Assembly: GCF_014692875.1 (NCBI RefSeq)
Contig: NZ_CP061171.1
Span: 744,001-808,000, forward strand
Direction: 5' to 3'
Length of the DNA stretch: 64,000 nt
Source: Pedobacter riviphilus
GTDB taxonomy: Bacteria; Bacteroidota; Bacteroidia; Sphingobacteriales; Sphingobacteriaceae
Positions 40,145 through 48,484 of this stretch are shown piece after piece (the stretch's first letter is position 1; the number at the start of each line of letters is the position of its first letter). A program made the translations under genes and the position numbers. Under the pieces are notes generated by a model, which was given only the letters and a program-made list of their open reading frames with translations, had not been told where the DNA came from and ran no database searches.

Positions 40145-41046
40145 ATTTTGTCTTCTATAAAGTTTATAATTTCTGCACTTTGATAGGGTTCGAACCAGGT
40201 TAATTCATCATCTCTTCTAAACCAGGTTAATTGGCGCTTAGCAAAACGGCGGGTATTTTGTTTAATTGAAGCAACAGCATCAACAAGAGATAATTTTCCG
40301 TCCAGGTAATCGAAAAGCTCACTATAACCTACTGTGTTTAAAGCATTGTATTTTTTAAATGGGATTAGCGATTTTACTTCATCAACTAAACCATCGGCAA
40401 TCATTTGATCAACTCTTCTGTTAATTCGGTCATAAAGAACGGCTCTATCAGTATTTAACCCGATTTTGATAATATTAAACGGTCTTTCCTTTTTTGTAGC
40501 CGAAAGCATTGAAGAAAGTTTTCGACCTGTTGATAAGAATACCTCCAAACCCCTGATCATTCTTTGTGGGTTTTGTTGATCTACCTTTGCAAAATATTCT
40601 GGATCCAATGTGGCCAGCTGTTTTTGGATACTGGATAATCCTTCTTCTTCAAATTGTTTATTCAGCCTTTCACGTATCGCTAAATCAATATCTGGCATTT
40701 CATCCAAGCCATTTATCAAAGCGTTTACATATAATCCGGAGCCCCCCACCATAATAGCGAGATCGTGGTTTTGGAAAATTTCTTCAAGTATTTTTAAACC
40801 TTCTACTTCAAAATCGCCAGTGCTAAACAATTGTGAAACAGCGTGAGAGTTAATAAAGTGATGTTTAGCCGCCGCTAATTCAGTAGCATCTGGTTTAGCC
40901 GTTCCAATTTCCATTTCCTTAAAAAACTGACGTGAATCTGCAGAAATAATTTCTGTACCAAAATATTGAGCCAGTTGAATAGCCATGGCTGTTTTTCCTA
41001 TTGCAGTAGGGCCAACAATAGATATTAAGGTTTTTGGGTGAGGCAT
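40132..41046 (-). CDS. miaA: tRNA dimethylallyltransferase
   Basis: A 304-residue MiaA that adds a dimethylallyl group to A37 of tRNAs reading U-starting codons. P-loop GPTAIGKTAMAIQLA, SADSRQFFKEMEIGTAKP, GGSGLYVNALI; the tRNA-binding end NTRRFAKRQLTWFR. Length full. It is downstream of the pRiA4b-like gene, from which a terminator separates it. The stop lies in the bidirectional terminator. Confidence 0.96.
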   Translation of the reverse strand: MPHPKTLISIVGPTAIGKTAMAIQLAQYFGTEIISADSRQFFKEMEIGTAKPDATELAAAKHHFINSHAVSQLFSTGDFEVEGLKILEEIFQNHDLAIMVGGSGLYVNALINGLDEMPDIDLAIRERLNKQFEEEGLSSIQKQLATLDPEYFAKVDQQNPQRMIRGLEVFLSTGRKLSSMLSATKKERPFNIIKIGLNTDRAVLYDRINRRVDQMIADGLVDEVKSLIPFKKYNALNTVGYSELFDYLDGKLSLVDAVASIKQNTRRFAKRQLTWFRRDDELTWFEPYQSAEIINFIEDKITDK

Positions 41047-41061
41047 AAGATTTGTATAAAA

Positions 41062-41098
41062 TAAAAGCTGCCAAATTTAAATATTTGGCAGCTTTTTG
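41062..41098 (-). terminator. Terminator between the pRiA4b-like gene and miaA
   Basis: AAAAGCTGCCAAA pairs with TTTGGCAGCTTTT; the arms are rich in A on one side and T on the other, so it can work on either strand. It ends the gene at 41120. Confidence 0.85.
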
Positions 41099-41119
41099 CA
41101 TTTATTATTTTGATGCTAA

Positions 41120-41767
41120 TTAATAGTCATCTTTATGGCCATCATCTTCGAAGTTATCGCTATCAGAAAATTCATCTCCGAATTCGTCTTCTTCACTTTC
41201 TTCATCTCCGTCTCTTTCTTCCTCGTTGATGCCCATTTCGCCCATGGCTTCTAATTCGTCAGTGTCTTCAGGTACAAAGTTCATTTCATTTAAGAAATCA
41301 AATTCGCTGGCAGTAGCAGCTGCACCTCTTGGATCAACGGATTGCGGACTGTTCTGCTCCATTATTTTGGGTGCCTCGCCAGTGCTTTTGGCTAAAAACG
41401 GGTACTCGATATTCGGATCGGCATCTAAAATTATTTTTACCAACTCTACATGGAAATCGTAAGGGCGATCGAAATTATAGATATAGTAAAACTTTTGATG
41501 CGGATCTTCAATAAAACCGCTCAATTTAGAATTCTCCATTAAAACTACACGGTCTTTTTTACGTTCGTTTGGCAAATAGGCAATTTCATCTCCCTTTAAC
41601 CAATTGTCGGTGCTTACATAAAAAGAGGAAGATTTTTCGGCATTATAACCTGTAGATCTGTGAATAGCCTTATGCAGGTCTTCAAATGTTTGGTTTGATT
41701 TAATGTCGATCTCTCTCACAACATCATCAAAATCTTCGAAAGTAATTCTAAATTTATAAATAGCCAT
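41120..41767 (-). CDS. Plasmid pRiA4b ORF-3-like protein (IS1096 passenger-like)
   Basis: A 215-residue soluble protein with the pRiA4b ORF-3 fold in the first ~140 residues (YKFRITFEDFDDVVREIDI, ... TFEDLHKAIHRSTGY, KFYYIYNFDRPYDFHVELV). The C-terminal ~60 residues are strongly acidic low complexity (EEERDGDEESEEDEFGDEF). The family name comes from plasmid and IS1096 passengers, but chromosomal single-copy members are common in Bacteroidota. Function unknown. No transposase nearby. Confidence 0.8.
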   Translation of the reverse strand: MAIYKFRITFEDFDDVVREIDIKSNQTFEDLHKAIHRSTGYNAEKSSSFYVSTDNWLKGDEIAYLPNERKKDRVVLMENSKLSGFIEDPHQKFYYIYNFDRPYDFHVELVKIILDADPNIEYPFLAKSTGEAPKIMEQNSPQSVDPRGAAATASEFDFLNEMNFVPEDTDELEAMGEMGINEEERDGDEESEEDEFGDEFSDSDNFEDDGHKDDY

Positions 41768-41866
41768 TATAGTGTTTTAGAGCCGTAAAAATAAAGTTAA
41801 TTTATAATTACCACAAATATCAGGCGCCATAAAAGACATCCTAATTGTAGTGTTTTAGCAATTAAA

Positions 41867-43321
41867 TTATTTATTAACAGGATTTAATCCCATTTGTTTT
41901 GCCTGATTGAGCATAAAATTAAATGCTTCCCGATAGTCGTTCGTAATCTCACCTTCCAGTATGGCCTCACGGATGGCATTTTTAATTATGCCAACTTCTC
42001 TTCCCGCTTCAAGACCAAAAGTTTCCATAATATCATTTCCTGAAATAGGAGGTTGCCAGTTTCTAATTTTATCGCGTTCTTCCACATCCTTAAGCTTTTG
42101 TTTAACCAGCTCAAAGTTGTTTCTATATTTTGTTTTTTTGTATTCGTTTTTCGTTGTTACATCGGCATTGCAGAGCAACATCAGGCTTTCAATTTCCTCT
42201 CCGGCATCAAAAAGTAATCGCCTTACAGCAGAATCTGTAACGGTTTCCTGTGCCAGCACAATCGGACGTAAATGAAGCTGCACCAATTTTTGCACATACT
42301 TCATCTTTTCGTTTAAAGGAAGTTTTAGCTGTGCAAATATTTTTGGAACCATTCTGGCGCCTCTGTCTTCATGGCCGTGGAATGTCCAGCCGTGGCCTTC
42401 TTCAAAACGTTTGGTAGCAGGTTTGGCAATATCGTGTAAAATAGCAGCCCAGCGCAACCATAAATCATCCGTATCTGCACAAATATTATCCAATACTTCT
42501 AAAGTATGGTAGAAATTGTCTTTATGGCCTTTTCCTTTAATAATCTCTACGCCATAGAGCTGCGCCATTTGAGGAAAAATAATATGTAATAATCCGGTAT
42601 CAAAAAGATGTTTAAAACCTATTGAAGGTTTTTTAGAGAGAATAATTTTATTCATCTCATCTGTGATCCGTTCTTTTGAAACAATACCGATGCGCTGTTT
42701 TTGTGTTTTAATGGCATTTAGGGCAACCGGATCGATATTGAAATTAAGCTGGGAGGCAAAGCGGATTGCCCTCATCATGCGCAAAGGATCGTCAGAAAAA
42801 GTAATTTCAGGATCAAGTGGTGTGCGGATGAGCTTATTTTCCAGGTCTTTAATCCCGTCAAACGGATCTAGCAGTTCACCATAATGATCAGCATTTAAAT
42901 TAATCGCCAAAGCATTGATGGTAAAATCTCTGCGCAGCTGGTCATCTTCCAGGCTGCCATCTTCAACAATGGGTTTACGCGAATCAGAGCGATAAGATTC
43001 TTTCCGGGCACCCACAAACTCTACTTCTAAATCCTGAAATTTAATATTTGCTGTACCAAAATTTTTAAAAACAGCAACTTTAGTGTTCAGTTTTCTGCCA
43101 ACAGCTTCAGCATATGCTATTCCACTACCTACAACAACCACATCAATATCTTTTGAAGGTCGATCTAAAAATAAATCACGAACAAATCCTCCGATTACAT
43201 ACGCTTCAGTTTTATTCTTATCGGCGATTAATGATAAGGTTTTAAATATTGGGTTTTGCAGGTGAACTCCTAAATCCCCTGAAGGGGACTCGTTGTTCCC
43301 CTCGTTCAAATTAAATTGCAT
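41867..43321 (-). CDS. cca: CCA tRNA nucleotidyltransferase with HD domain
   Basis: A 484-residue class II tRNA nucleotidyltransferase that builds or repairs the 3' CCA end. Catalytic head [12 protein letters not shown] and KDIDVVVVG; template/ATP elements [11 protein letters not shown] and [14 protein letters not shown] domain around [12 protein letters not shown] and [12 protein letters not shown] with the His-Asp pair. The first ~22 residues ([19 protein letters not shown]) come from a CCCCTGAAGGGG-type repeat (43268-43300) and precede the usual start [12 protein letters not shown] second, inverted repeat copy is just upstream at 43385-43412. Confidence 0.94.
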   Translation of the reverse strand: MQFNLNEGNNESPSGDLGVHLQNPIFKTLSLIADKNKTEAYVIGGFVRDLFLDRPSKDIDVVVVGSGIAYAEAVGRKLNTKVAVFKNFGTANIKFQDLEVEFVGARKESYRSDSRKPIVEDGSLEDDQLRRDFTINALAINLNADHYGELLDPFDGIKDLENKLIRTPLDPEITFSDDPLRMMRAIRFASQLNFNIDPVALNAIKTQKQRIGIVSKERITDEMNKIILSKKPSIGFKHLFDTGLLHIIFPQMAQLYGVEIIKGKGHKDNFYHTLEVLDNICADTDDLWLRWAAILHDIAKPATKRFEEGHGWTFHGHEDRGARMVPKIFAQLKLPLNEKMKYVQKLVQLHLRPIVLAQETVTDSAVRRLLFDAGEEIESLMLLCNADVTTKNEYKKTKYRNNFELVKQKLKDVEERDKIRNWQPPISGNDIMETFGLEAGREVGIIKNAIREAILEGEITNDYREAFNFMLNQAKQMGLNPVNK

Positions 43322-43412
43322 ATGTAAGGGTAATTCATTTCCTCAAAATTAAGAAAAACATTTGGGGATAAAGACCGCTATGAATAAAAGCCCTTTAAGG
43401 GGTTGGGGGTGC
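43264..43412. repeat. Inverted pair of CCCCTAAAGGGG-type repeats spanning the cca start
   Basis: CTCCTAAATCCCCTGAAGGGG at 43269-43289 and AAGCCCTTTAAGGGGTTGGGGG at 43389-43410 are inverted relative to one another. The left one encodes part of the cca N-terminus; the right lies beside the stop of the tsaC-type gene. Another pair of this family is at 46101-46197. Confidence 0.6.
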
Positions 43413-43979
43413 TTACTTCCTAATAAACTCAAATTGTCCACCGGGAGAAAGTTTCATAATGGTTGATGGCTTTTTGCTGGTTCGATTTTCCTGTTCGAAA
43501 TCTACTACGTAATCAACAGCATTGATAATTTCAGGATCAATGTCGTCAAAGAATTTTGGCGAAGGCTGTCCACTTAAATTTGCAGAGGTTGAAACAATAG
43601 GTTTTCTAAACCGTTGGATTAACGGTGTGCAAAAATCGTGTTTAACAATTCTGATGCCCACACTGCCATCGGCATTGATTACATTTTGAGCTAAGTTTTT
43701 TGCCCCGGAAAAGATAATGGTTAATGGATTTTCTGCATATTCAATTAAATCGTAAGCCACATCGGGGATTTCAGTTACGTAACTCTGCAGTTTGCTATCT
43801 ACATCCAATAATACAATCAGGCTCTTTTCGGCAGGACGATTTTTTATTTTAAGTACTTTATCTACTGCTTCTGGATTTGTAGCATCGCAACCTATTCCCC
43901 AAATGGTGTCGGTAGGATACAAGATAACCCCGCCTGATTTTAAAACTTCTAAAGCCTTATTAATTTCATCTCTAAGCAT
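43413..43979 (-). CDS. L-threonylcarbamoyladenylate synthase (TsaC/Sua5/YrdC)
   Basis: A 188-residue YrdC-domain protein that forms threonylcarbamoyl-AMP from Thr, bicarbonate and ATP for t6A37 of tRNA. Typical features are GVILYPTDTIWGIGCDATN, KIKNRPAEKSLIVLL and the SVGIRIVKHDF / IVSTSANLSGQPSP sections. Short TsaC form without the Sua5 domain. It lies in a tRNA-modification neighbourhood with cca and miaA. Confidence 0.93.
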   Translation of the reverse strand: MLRDEINKALEVLKSGGVILYPTDTIWGIGCDATNPEAVDKVLKIKNRPAEKSLIVLLDVDSKLQSYVTEIPDVAYDLIEYAENPLTIIFSGAKNLAQNVINADGSVGIRIVKHDFCTPLIQRFRKPIVSTSANLSGQPSPKFFDDIDPEIINAVDYVVDFEQENRTSKKPSTIMKLSPGGQFEFIRK

Positions 43980-44187
43980 GCAGCAAAGGTATTTATAAAT
44001 AGGAAGTTAAATTATGTTAATGTTTATTTTTTTTAACGTTACAATATTTAGTTTTGCAGTCATTCTAGATTACAATCTTAGGCTGGTTCTATAGAAATCA
44101 AATGGATTTGTAAAATTTATATCAGTGCTAACCTTTTCATTATAAAATTGTTATATTTAATATAGGTTATTTACAAAAGCAACGCAA

Positions 44188-44742
44188 ATGAAAACGACAC
44201 AAAAATTATTAATGCTTTTTACAGTAGTATTGGCATTAGCAGGATGTACAACACTCCGTACCGCATCTGACTATGATAAAAATGTTGATTTAAGTGGTTA
44301 TAAAACTTACAATTTTTACGATAAAGGCATAGCGAGGGTTAAACTTAATAATCTGGATAAGCGCAGATTAATAGCTGCTGTTGAATCTGAAATGAACGCT
44401 AAAGGATTTACAAAATCTGATCGCCCGGATTTATTAGTGAACCTGGTGGTGGTTGCCCGAGAAAAAACCGATGTATATGGCCCAGGTTATTATGGTGGCT
44501 GGGTTGGGGCTGGCGTGGCGGTTGGGGTAATCCATTCTGGGGCGGTGGAACCTATGTAAACCAATATATCGAAGGCACAATTATTATCGATTTCTTAGAC
44601 CCTGCTAAAAAGATTTTATTCTGGCACGGACAAGGATCTGGTTTTAATCTCGATAGTTTCAATAAAAGAGAACAACGTTTATATACAGGAGTAAAAGAAA
44701 TACTGGCACAATATCCGCCAACAGTTACAGCAGCTAGATAAG
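44188..44742 (+). CDS. DUF4136 lipoprotein with two compensating frame-shifts as read
   Basis: A ~184-residue lipoprotein (signal with Cys20, LALAGCTT) of the DUF4136 family: DLSGYKTYNFYDKG, RRLIAAVESEMNAKGF and KSDRPDLLVNLVVVAREK. As read, the frame stops at 44557. One extra G at GGG 44501-44503 gives ...GWGWRGGWGNPFWGGGTYVNQ and GTIIIDFLDPAKKILFWHGQG, and one A less at AAAA 44698-44701 gives VKEILAQYPPTVTAAR, the family's usual end. So a deletion and an insertion cancel. Function of the family is unknown. Errors in base calling are the likely cause. Confidence 0.78.
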
Positions 44743-44764
44743 TTGTAAATCTTAATTAAGATAA

Positions 44765-44808
44765 CAAAAGGGTTGTTGAATTTTTAAATAAATTCCAGCC
44801 CTTTTTTG
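44765..44808 (+). terminator. Terminator after the DUF4136 gene
   Basis: AAAAGGGTTG and CCAGCCCTTTT with an inner AATT pairing, then T run. Beyond it, 44820-44990 holds an ATCCGA/TCGGAT hairpin and other repeat-like words but no gene. Confidence 0.7.
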
Positions 44809-44990
44809 TGTACAGGCTATTTCAACCTAAACCTAACATTCGCAGAAAGCCCGCAATCCGACCCTTCATCGGATGAGGACTTGTAGCATTGGCAGGACTA
44901 ACGTTTAATAGTCTGCAGATTGATCCTGAAAATTACATATTCATTATCCTTTAAACCAAGGGCGTATAGATATACCAAAAGGATACCTTT

Positions 44991-46100
44991 TTAAAGAGAT
45001 AGGTAGCAATCCATTAATTGCTGAGTAACAACAGGACTATTGAATTTTTGAACAAATTTCACCCCTTTTTCTTTCATCTCTTTTTGCAGCTGAGGGCTTT
45101 CTAGAATTTGATTAATGGCTTTTGTAAGTGCAGTGGCATCATTTGGCGAAACATATAAGCTATCTGGCCCACCGGCTTCTTCTAAGCATGAACCTGTTGC
45201 TGCAACCACCGGAACGCCTGAATACAAAGCCTCAATAATGGGAATACCAAAACCCTCGTAAAAGGAAGGATAAACAAAAACGCTTGCCATTTGATAAATG
45301 CCGGGTAGATCGGCAAAAGGAATGTTTTTTAGGAATAAGATCCTGTTTTTAAGACCAAGCTTTTCTATTTCTTTCTCAACAGTTGTAAAATAAGCAGTTT
45401 GTTTACCAATCACTACCAATTTATATTCTTCGTTTACTTCTTTTAAAGCCTGAACCGCCAATTTTAGATTTTTACGTTCTTCAATGGTGCCAACATTCAG
45501 AATATATTTATCAGGCAGTTTATAGGTTGCCCTAATCCTGCTTAACGTTTCTTTCGCGAAAGGTGTTTTAAAACTATCATCGCAGCTCTGGTAAATTACC
45601 TCAATCTTTTCGGGGTTAATTCCGTATAGATCGATAATGTCCTCTTTTGTTTTTTCGCTGATGGCGATAATCTTATTGGCTCGTTTACAAGCAGATTTAC
45701 TTTTCCATTCGTATAATTTCCGGTCGATAAATTTATAATACCGAGGAAAGCGAAGAAAAATTAAATCATGAATGGTAACGATCGATTTAATCCTTGTATG
45801 CTGTATGGCCAATGGAATTTCATGACTGAGCCCATGAAAAATCTGACAGTCATCCTGACTTAAATCTTTTAAGATGTTTAAAGTCCTCCATAAAAACGGT
45901 CCGTTTTTAGGAAGCTTCAGTTCAATGTTTTCATTTTCAAAAAAAGCATCAATCTGTCTGGAGGATTTTACTTTTGGGGCGTACACCAAGTATTGGTGTT
46001 GAGGAAACTGATGTGCCAAATGCTCAATTAAAGAGCGGCTGTAATTACCCAGTCCTGTTAAATTATTGGCGGCACGCTTGCCATCGTATCCTATACGCAT
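44991..46100 (-). CDS. Glycosyltransferase (GT4/GT1 family)
   Basis: A 369-residue GT-B fold glycosyltransferase. N-terminal acceptor domain MRIGYDGKRAANNLTGLGNYSRSL; C-terminal nucleotide-sugar domain with GTIEERKNLKLAVQAL, and EGFGIPIIEALYSGVPVVA containing the E-x7-E retaining-enzyme motif. No membrane segment. It transfers a sugar from a nucleotide donor during polysaccharide or lipid glycan synthesis; acceptor unknown. It starts within a repeat element, 97 bp after dapD. Confidence 0.88.
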   Translation of the reverse strand: MRIGYDGKRAANNLTGLGNYSRSLIEHLAHQFPQHQYLVYAPKVKSSRQIDAFFENENIELKLPKNGPFLWRTLNILKDLSQDDCQIFHGLSHEIPLAIQHTRIKSIVTIHDLIFLRFPRYYKFIDRKLYEWKSKSACKRANKIIAISEKTKEDIIDLYGINPEKIEVIYQSCDDSFKTPFAKETLSRIRATYKLPDKYILNVGTIEERKNLKLAVQALKEVNEEYKLVVIGKQTAYFTTVEKEIEKLGLKNRILFLKNIPFADLPGIYQMASVFVYPSFYEGFGIPIIEALYSGVPVVAATGSCLEEAGGPDSLYVSPNDATALTKAINQILESPQLQKEMKEKGVKFVQKFNSPVVTQQLMDCYLSL

Positions 46101-46197
46101 ACTTCCCCCCAGCCCCTAAAGGGGGAGTAGTATGTGTAAATATTTTATTCGAGCTAAGCATTTTTGGTCTGCTAAAAGCCCCTTTAGGGGTTTGGGG
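46101..46197. repeat. Inverted pair of CCCCTAAAGGGG-type repeats
   Basis: CCCCAGCCCCTAAAGGGGG at the left and AGCCCCTTTAGGGGTTTGGGG at the right fill the entire dapD-glycosyltransferase spacer in opposite orientation. Same family as at 43264-43412. Confidence 0.65.
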
Positions 46198-47016
46198 TTA
46201 TACCGCTACATTATTTTCTCTCAACGCATCGTTAAGCGAAGTCTTCTTATCTGTACTTTCTTTACGTTTACCAATAATTAAAGCACAAGGAACCTGAAAT
46301 TCGCCAGCAGGGAATTTTTTAGTATAGCTGCCTGGTATTACAACCGAACGTGCAGGAACAATTCCTTTATATTCTACCGGGGTAGGGCCGGTTACATCAA
46401 TAATTTTAGTTGATGCTGTTAACACTACGTTAGCACCTAAAACAGCTTCTCTTTCTACTTTAACACCTTCAACAACAATTGCTCTAGAACCTAAGAATGC
46501 ATCATCTTCGATAATAACCGGAGCAGCTTGTACAGGCTCTAAAACACCACCAATACCTACACCACCGCTTAAGTGAACGCGTTTACCAATTTGTGCACAA
46601 GAACCAACAGTAGCCCAAGTATCAACCATGGTACCTTCATCAACATAAGCGCCAATGTTTACGTACGAGGGCATCATGATTACACCTTTTGCTAAAAACG
46701 CACCATAACGCGCACTTGCCATAGGCACAACACGTACACCAGTTGTTTTATAGTCGGTTTTTAAATCCATTTTATCATGGTAAACAAAAGGTCCGCTTTT
46801 AATTTCTTTCATCTCGCGAATCGGGAAATATAAAATTACAGCCTTCTTTACCCATTCATTAATGCCCCAAGAGTTTAAAACTGGTTCAGCAACACGGATT
46901 TCACCCTTATCAAGACCCATAATAACGGCTTCAATGGCTTCGCAATAGTTGCTGTATTTTAAAAGGGTTCTATCCTCCCAAGCGGCTTCAATTAATTTCT
47001 TTAAATCTGAATACAT
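46198..47016 (-). CDS. dapD: 2,3,4,5-tetrahydropyridine-2,6-dicarboxylate N-succinyltransferase
   Basis: A 272-residue acyltransferase of the lysine/diaminopimelate pathway, using succinyl-CoA. The left-handed beta-helix of hexapeptide repeats is visible from ~110 to 230 (VMMPSYVNIGAYVDEGTMVD, ATVGSCAQIGKRVHLSGGVG), with an N-terminal helical domain (~1-95). Needed for meso-DAP in peptidoglycan. Transcribed toward the glycosyltransferase. Confidence 0.95.
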   Translation of the reverse strand: MYSDLKKLIEAAWEDRTLLKYSNYCEAIEAVIMGLDKGEIRVAEPVLNSWGINEWVKKAVILYFPIREMKEIKSGPFVYHDKMDLKTDYKTTGVRVVPMASARYGAFLAKGVIMMPSYVNIGAYVDEGTMVDTWATVGSCAQIGKRVHLSGGVGIGGVLEPVQAAPVIIEDDAFLGSRAIVVEGVKVEREAVLGANVVLTASTKIIDVTGPTPVEYKGIVPARSVVIPGSYTKKFPAGEFQVPCALIIGKRKESTDKKTSLNDALRENNVAV

Positions 47017-47061
47017 GATGTTTTTAAATTTTACGCAAAATAAATCAATTTTTGTTTATTA

Positions 47062-47179
47062 AATGGTTAATTGTTTAAATTGTTTTGCAGTTGGGTTAAC
47101 TGGTTAATCGTTTAAACCGGTTAACTGTTTGAAGTCGCATATGCAAGTAACCAATAACCAATTTAAACAGTTAACCAAA
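47062..47179. repeat. Quasi-palindromic spacer before the S4-domain gene
   Basis: TGGTTAATTGTTTAAATTGTT mirrors AACCAATTTAAACAGTTAACCA, and between them GGTTAACTGGTTAA and ACCGGTTAAC repeat similar words. It occupies the divergent dapD-S4 spacer. Confidence 0.5.
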
Positions 47180-47184
47180 ATATG

Positions 47185-47192
47185 TATTTTTG
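47185..47192 (+). promoter_or_regulatory. -7 box of S4-domain gene
   Basis: TATTTTTG ends 7 bases before the ATG at 47200, again predicting a leaderless transcript. Confidence 0.6.
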
Positions 47193-47199
47193 AACCTTT

Positions 47200-47601
47200 A
47201 TGACAGAGACTGAAAAACTTAGGATAGATAAGTATTTGTGGGCAATCAGGTTATTTAAAACCCGAAGCCTGGCTACCGATGCCTGTAAAGCAGGTAGGGT
47301 GAAACTCAAGGGGCAGAATATTAAACCTTCAGCAATTGTGAAAGTTGGCGATGTTTACCAGGTATCAAAAGGAATTGAAAAGAAAATTATAGAAGTTGTA
47401 GCACTCTCTTACAATAGAACAGATTCGCCAACAGCCTTAACAAAATATAAAGACTTAACGCCAGTTGAAGAAACACACGCTTTTAAATCGATGTTTCATG
47501 CGCCTAGTTTAAAACGCGATAGGGGAACAGGCCGACCTACGAAGAAAGATCGCCGTGAAACGGATGATCTGATTGGTGGAATGTTTGAAGAGGAGGATTA
47601 G
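47200..47601 (+). CDS. S4-domain RNA-binding protein, Hsp15-like
   Basis: A 133-residue protein with an S4 domain at ~7-65 (RIDKYLWAIRLFKTRSLAT, ACKAGRVKLKGQNIKPS). Hsp15 (HslR) rescues 50S subunits that carry stalled peptidyl-tRNA after heat shock; the assignment follows from domain order and length. The tail is basic then acidic. Convergent with EcsC, whose stop follows with no gap. Confidence 0.87.
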   Translation: MTETEKLRIDKYLWAIRLFKTRSLATDACKAGRVKLKGQNIKPSAIVKVGDVYQVSKGIEKKIIEVVALSYNRTDSPTALTKYKDLTPVEETHAFKSMFHAPSLKRDRGTGRPTKKDRRETDDLIGGMFEEED

Positions 47602-48375
47602 TTAGTTTTCAGTTTCTAGTTTACGGTTTTCAGTTTCCTGCGAACTGTTAATTGCGTACTGCAAATTGAAATACCTCATCCGGTAGCTCATCATGGCTGT
47701 TTTACCCAGTTTTTCGATCAGTTTATAATTGGCAACTGCACCAACTGCTGCGCCCACAAAAGGAAGCATCTGCGCAAGTTTAGCTAAATCAATATAATCG
47801 CGGTACTGCTGTTGGAAGGTAAGCCAGTCAAATTCATCAATATTAGTAGGTAATTGATGTGCTTTATCATCCCAATCCTGCATTTTTATGAAAACATTCT
47901 GACTTTCTTCTTTACTTGAAAAGGCCAGTTGAAAGATGTGTAAAATAAATAAACGTTCGCGGTAATCTTTAACATCATATCCGTAAACTGCGGCTATATC
48001 AAAAAGCATTTTCATTTTTATGCCCAGCAACAACGGAAAATCAGCCAGACTCATTAAAAAACCACCTGCGCCTGTAATTCCACCTTCAGCAGCGCCTGTT
48101 TTTTTATAATTTTCTATCTTTTGCTTAATTAATGCTTCGCGGTGCATTAAAGTTAAATTGGTAATGGGTTTTGATGTGGTGAATGTTGAACCAAAAAGAA
48201 CTGCCTTAACCATTTGTTTAATCGCAGTAGTAATGGCATTGTGAACTTTGTCTGGAATATAGCTGTTTATTTTTTTCTGCACTTTATCCGTCACCTTACT
48301 CAAAAGCGAAGGTTTCTGCAAGATTTTAAACTTCCAGAAACCCAGTTCACTCTTTATTTTTTGGTCGTATGTCAT
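47602..48375 (-). CDS. EcsC family protein
   Basis: A 257-residue protein of the EcsC family, named after a gene of the Bacillus ecsABC transporter locus. Hydrophobic, Gly-rich stretches (AAEGGITGAGGFLMSLADFPL; LPFVGAAVGAVANYKL) and helix RLFILHIFQLAFS are family features. The final ~15 residues (QETENRKLETEN) derive from a low-complexity sequence that continues into the spacer. Function in Bacteroidota unknown. Probably membrane-associated. Confidence 0.85.
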   Translation of the reverse strand: MTYDQKIKSELGFWKFKILQKPSLLSKVTDKVQKKINSYIPDKVHNAITTAIKQMVKAVLFGSTFTTSKPITNLTLMHREALIKQKIENYKKTGAAEGGITGAGGFLMSLADFPLLLGIKMKMLFDIAAVYGYDVKDYRERLFILHIFQLAFSSKEESQNVFIKMQDWDDKAHQLPTNIDEFDWLTFQQQYRDYIDLAKLAQMLPFVGAAVGAVANYKLIEKLGKTAMMSYRMRYFNLQYAINSSQETENRKLETEN

Positions 48376-48484
48376 GTTTGATTACTACAATAACTATTCC
48401 TTAAAATTTAACAGAAAATAACTTTGAAGAATAAGGAATAAACTATATATTTAGTTTACCTAATAAGAACTTAATCCTTTCATT

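Noticed and set aside
41120..41767. Mobile element suggested by the IS1096/pRiA4b name
   Set aside because: No transposase, inverted ends or target duplication; chromosomal members of the family are common.
44188..44559. A complete 123-residue lipoprotein
   Set aside because: The DUF4136 C-terminal half is plainly encoded just downstream in a shifted frame.
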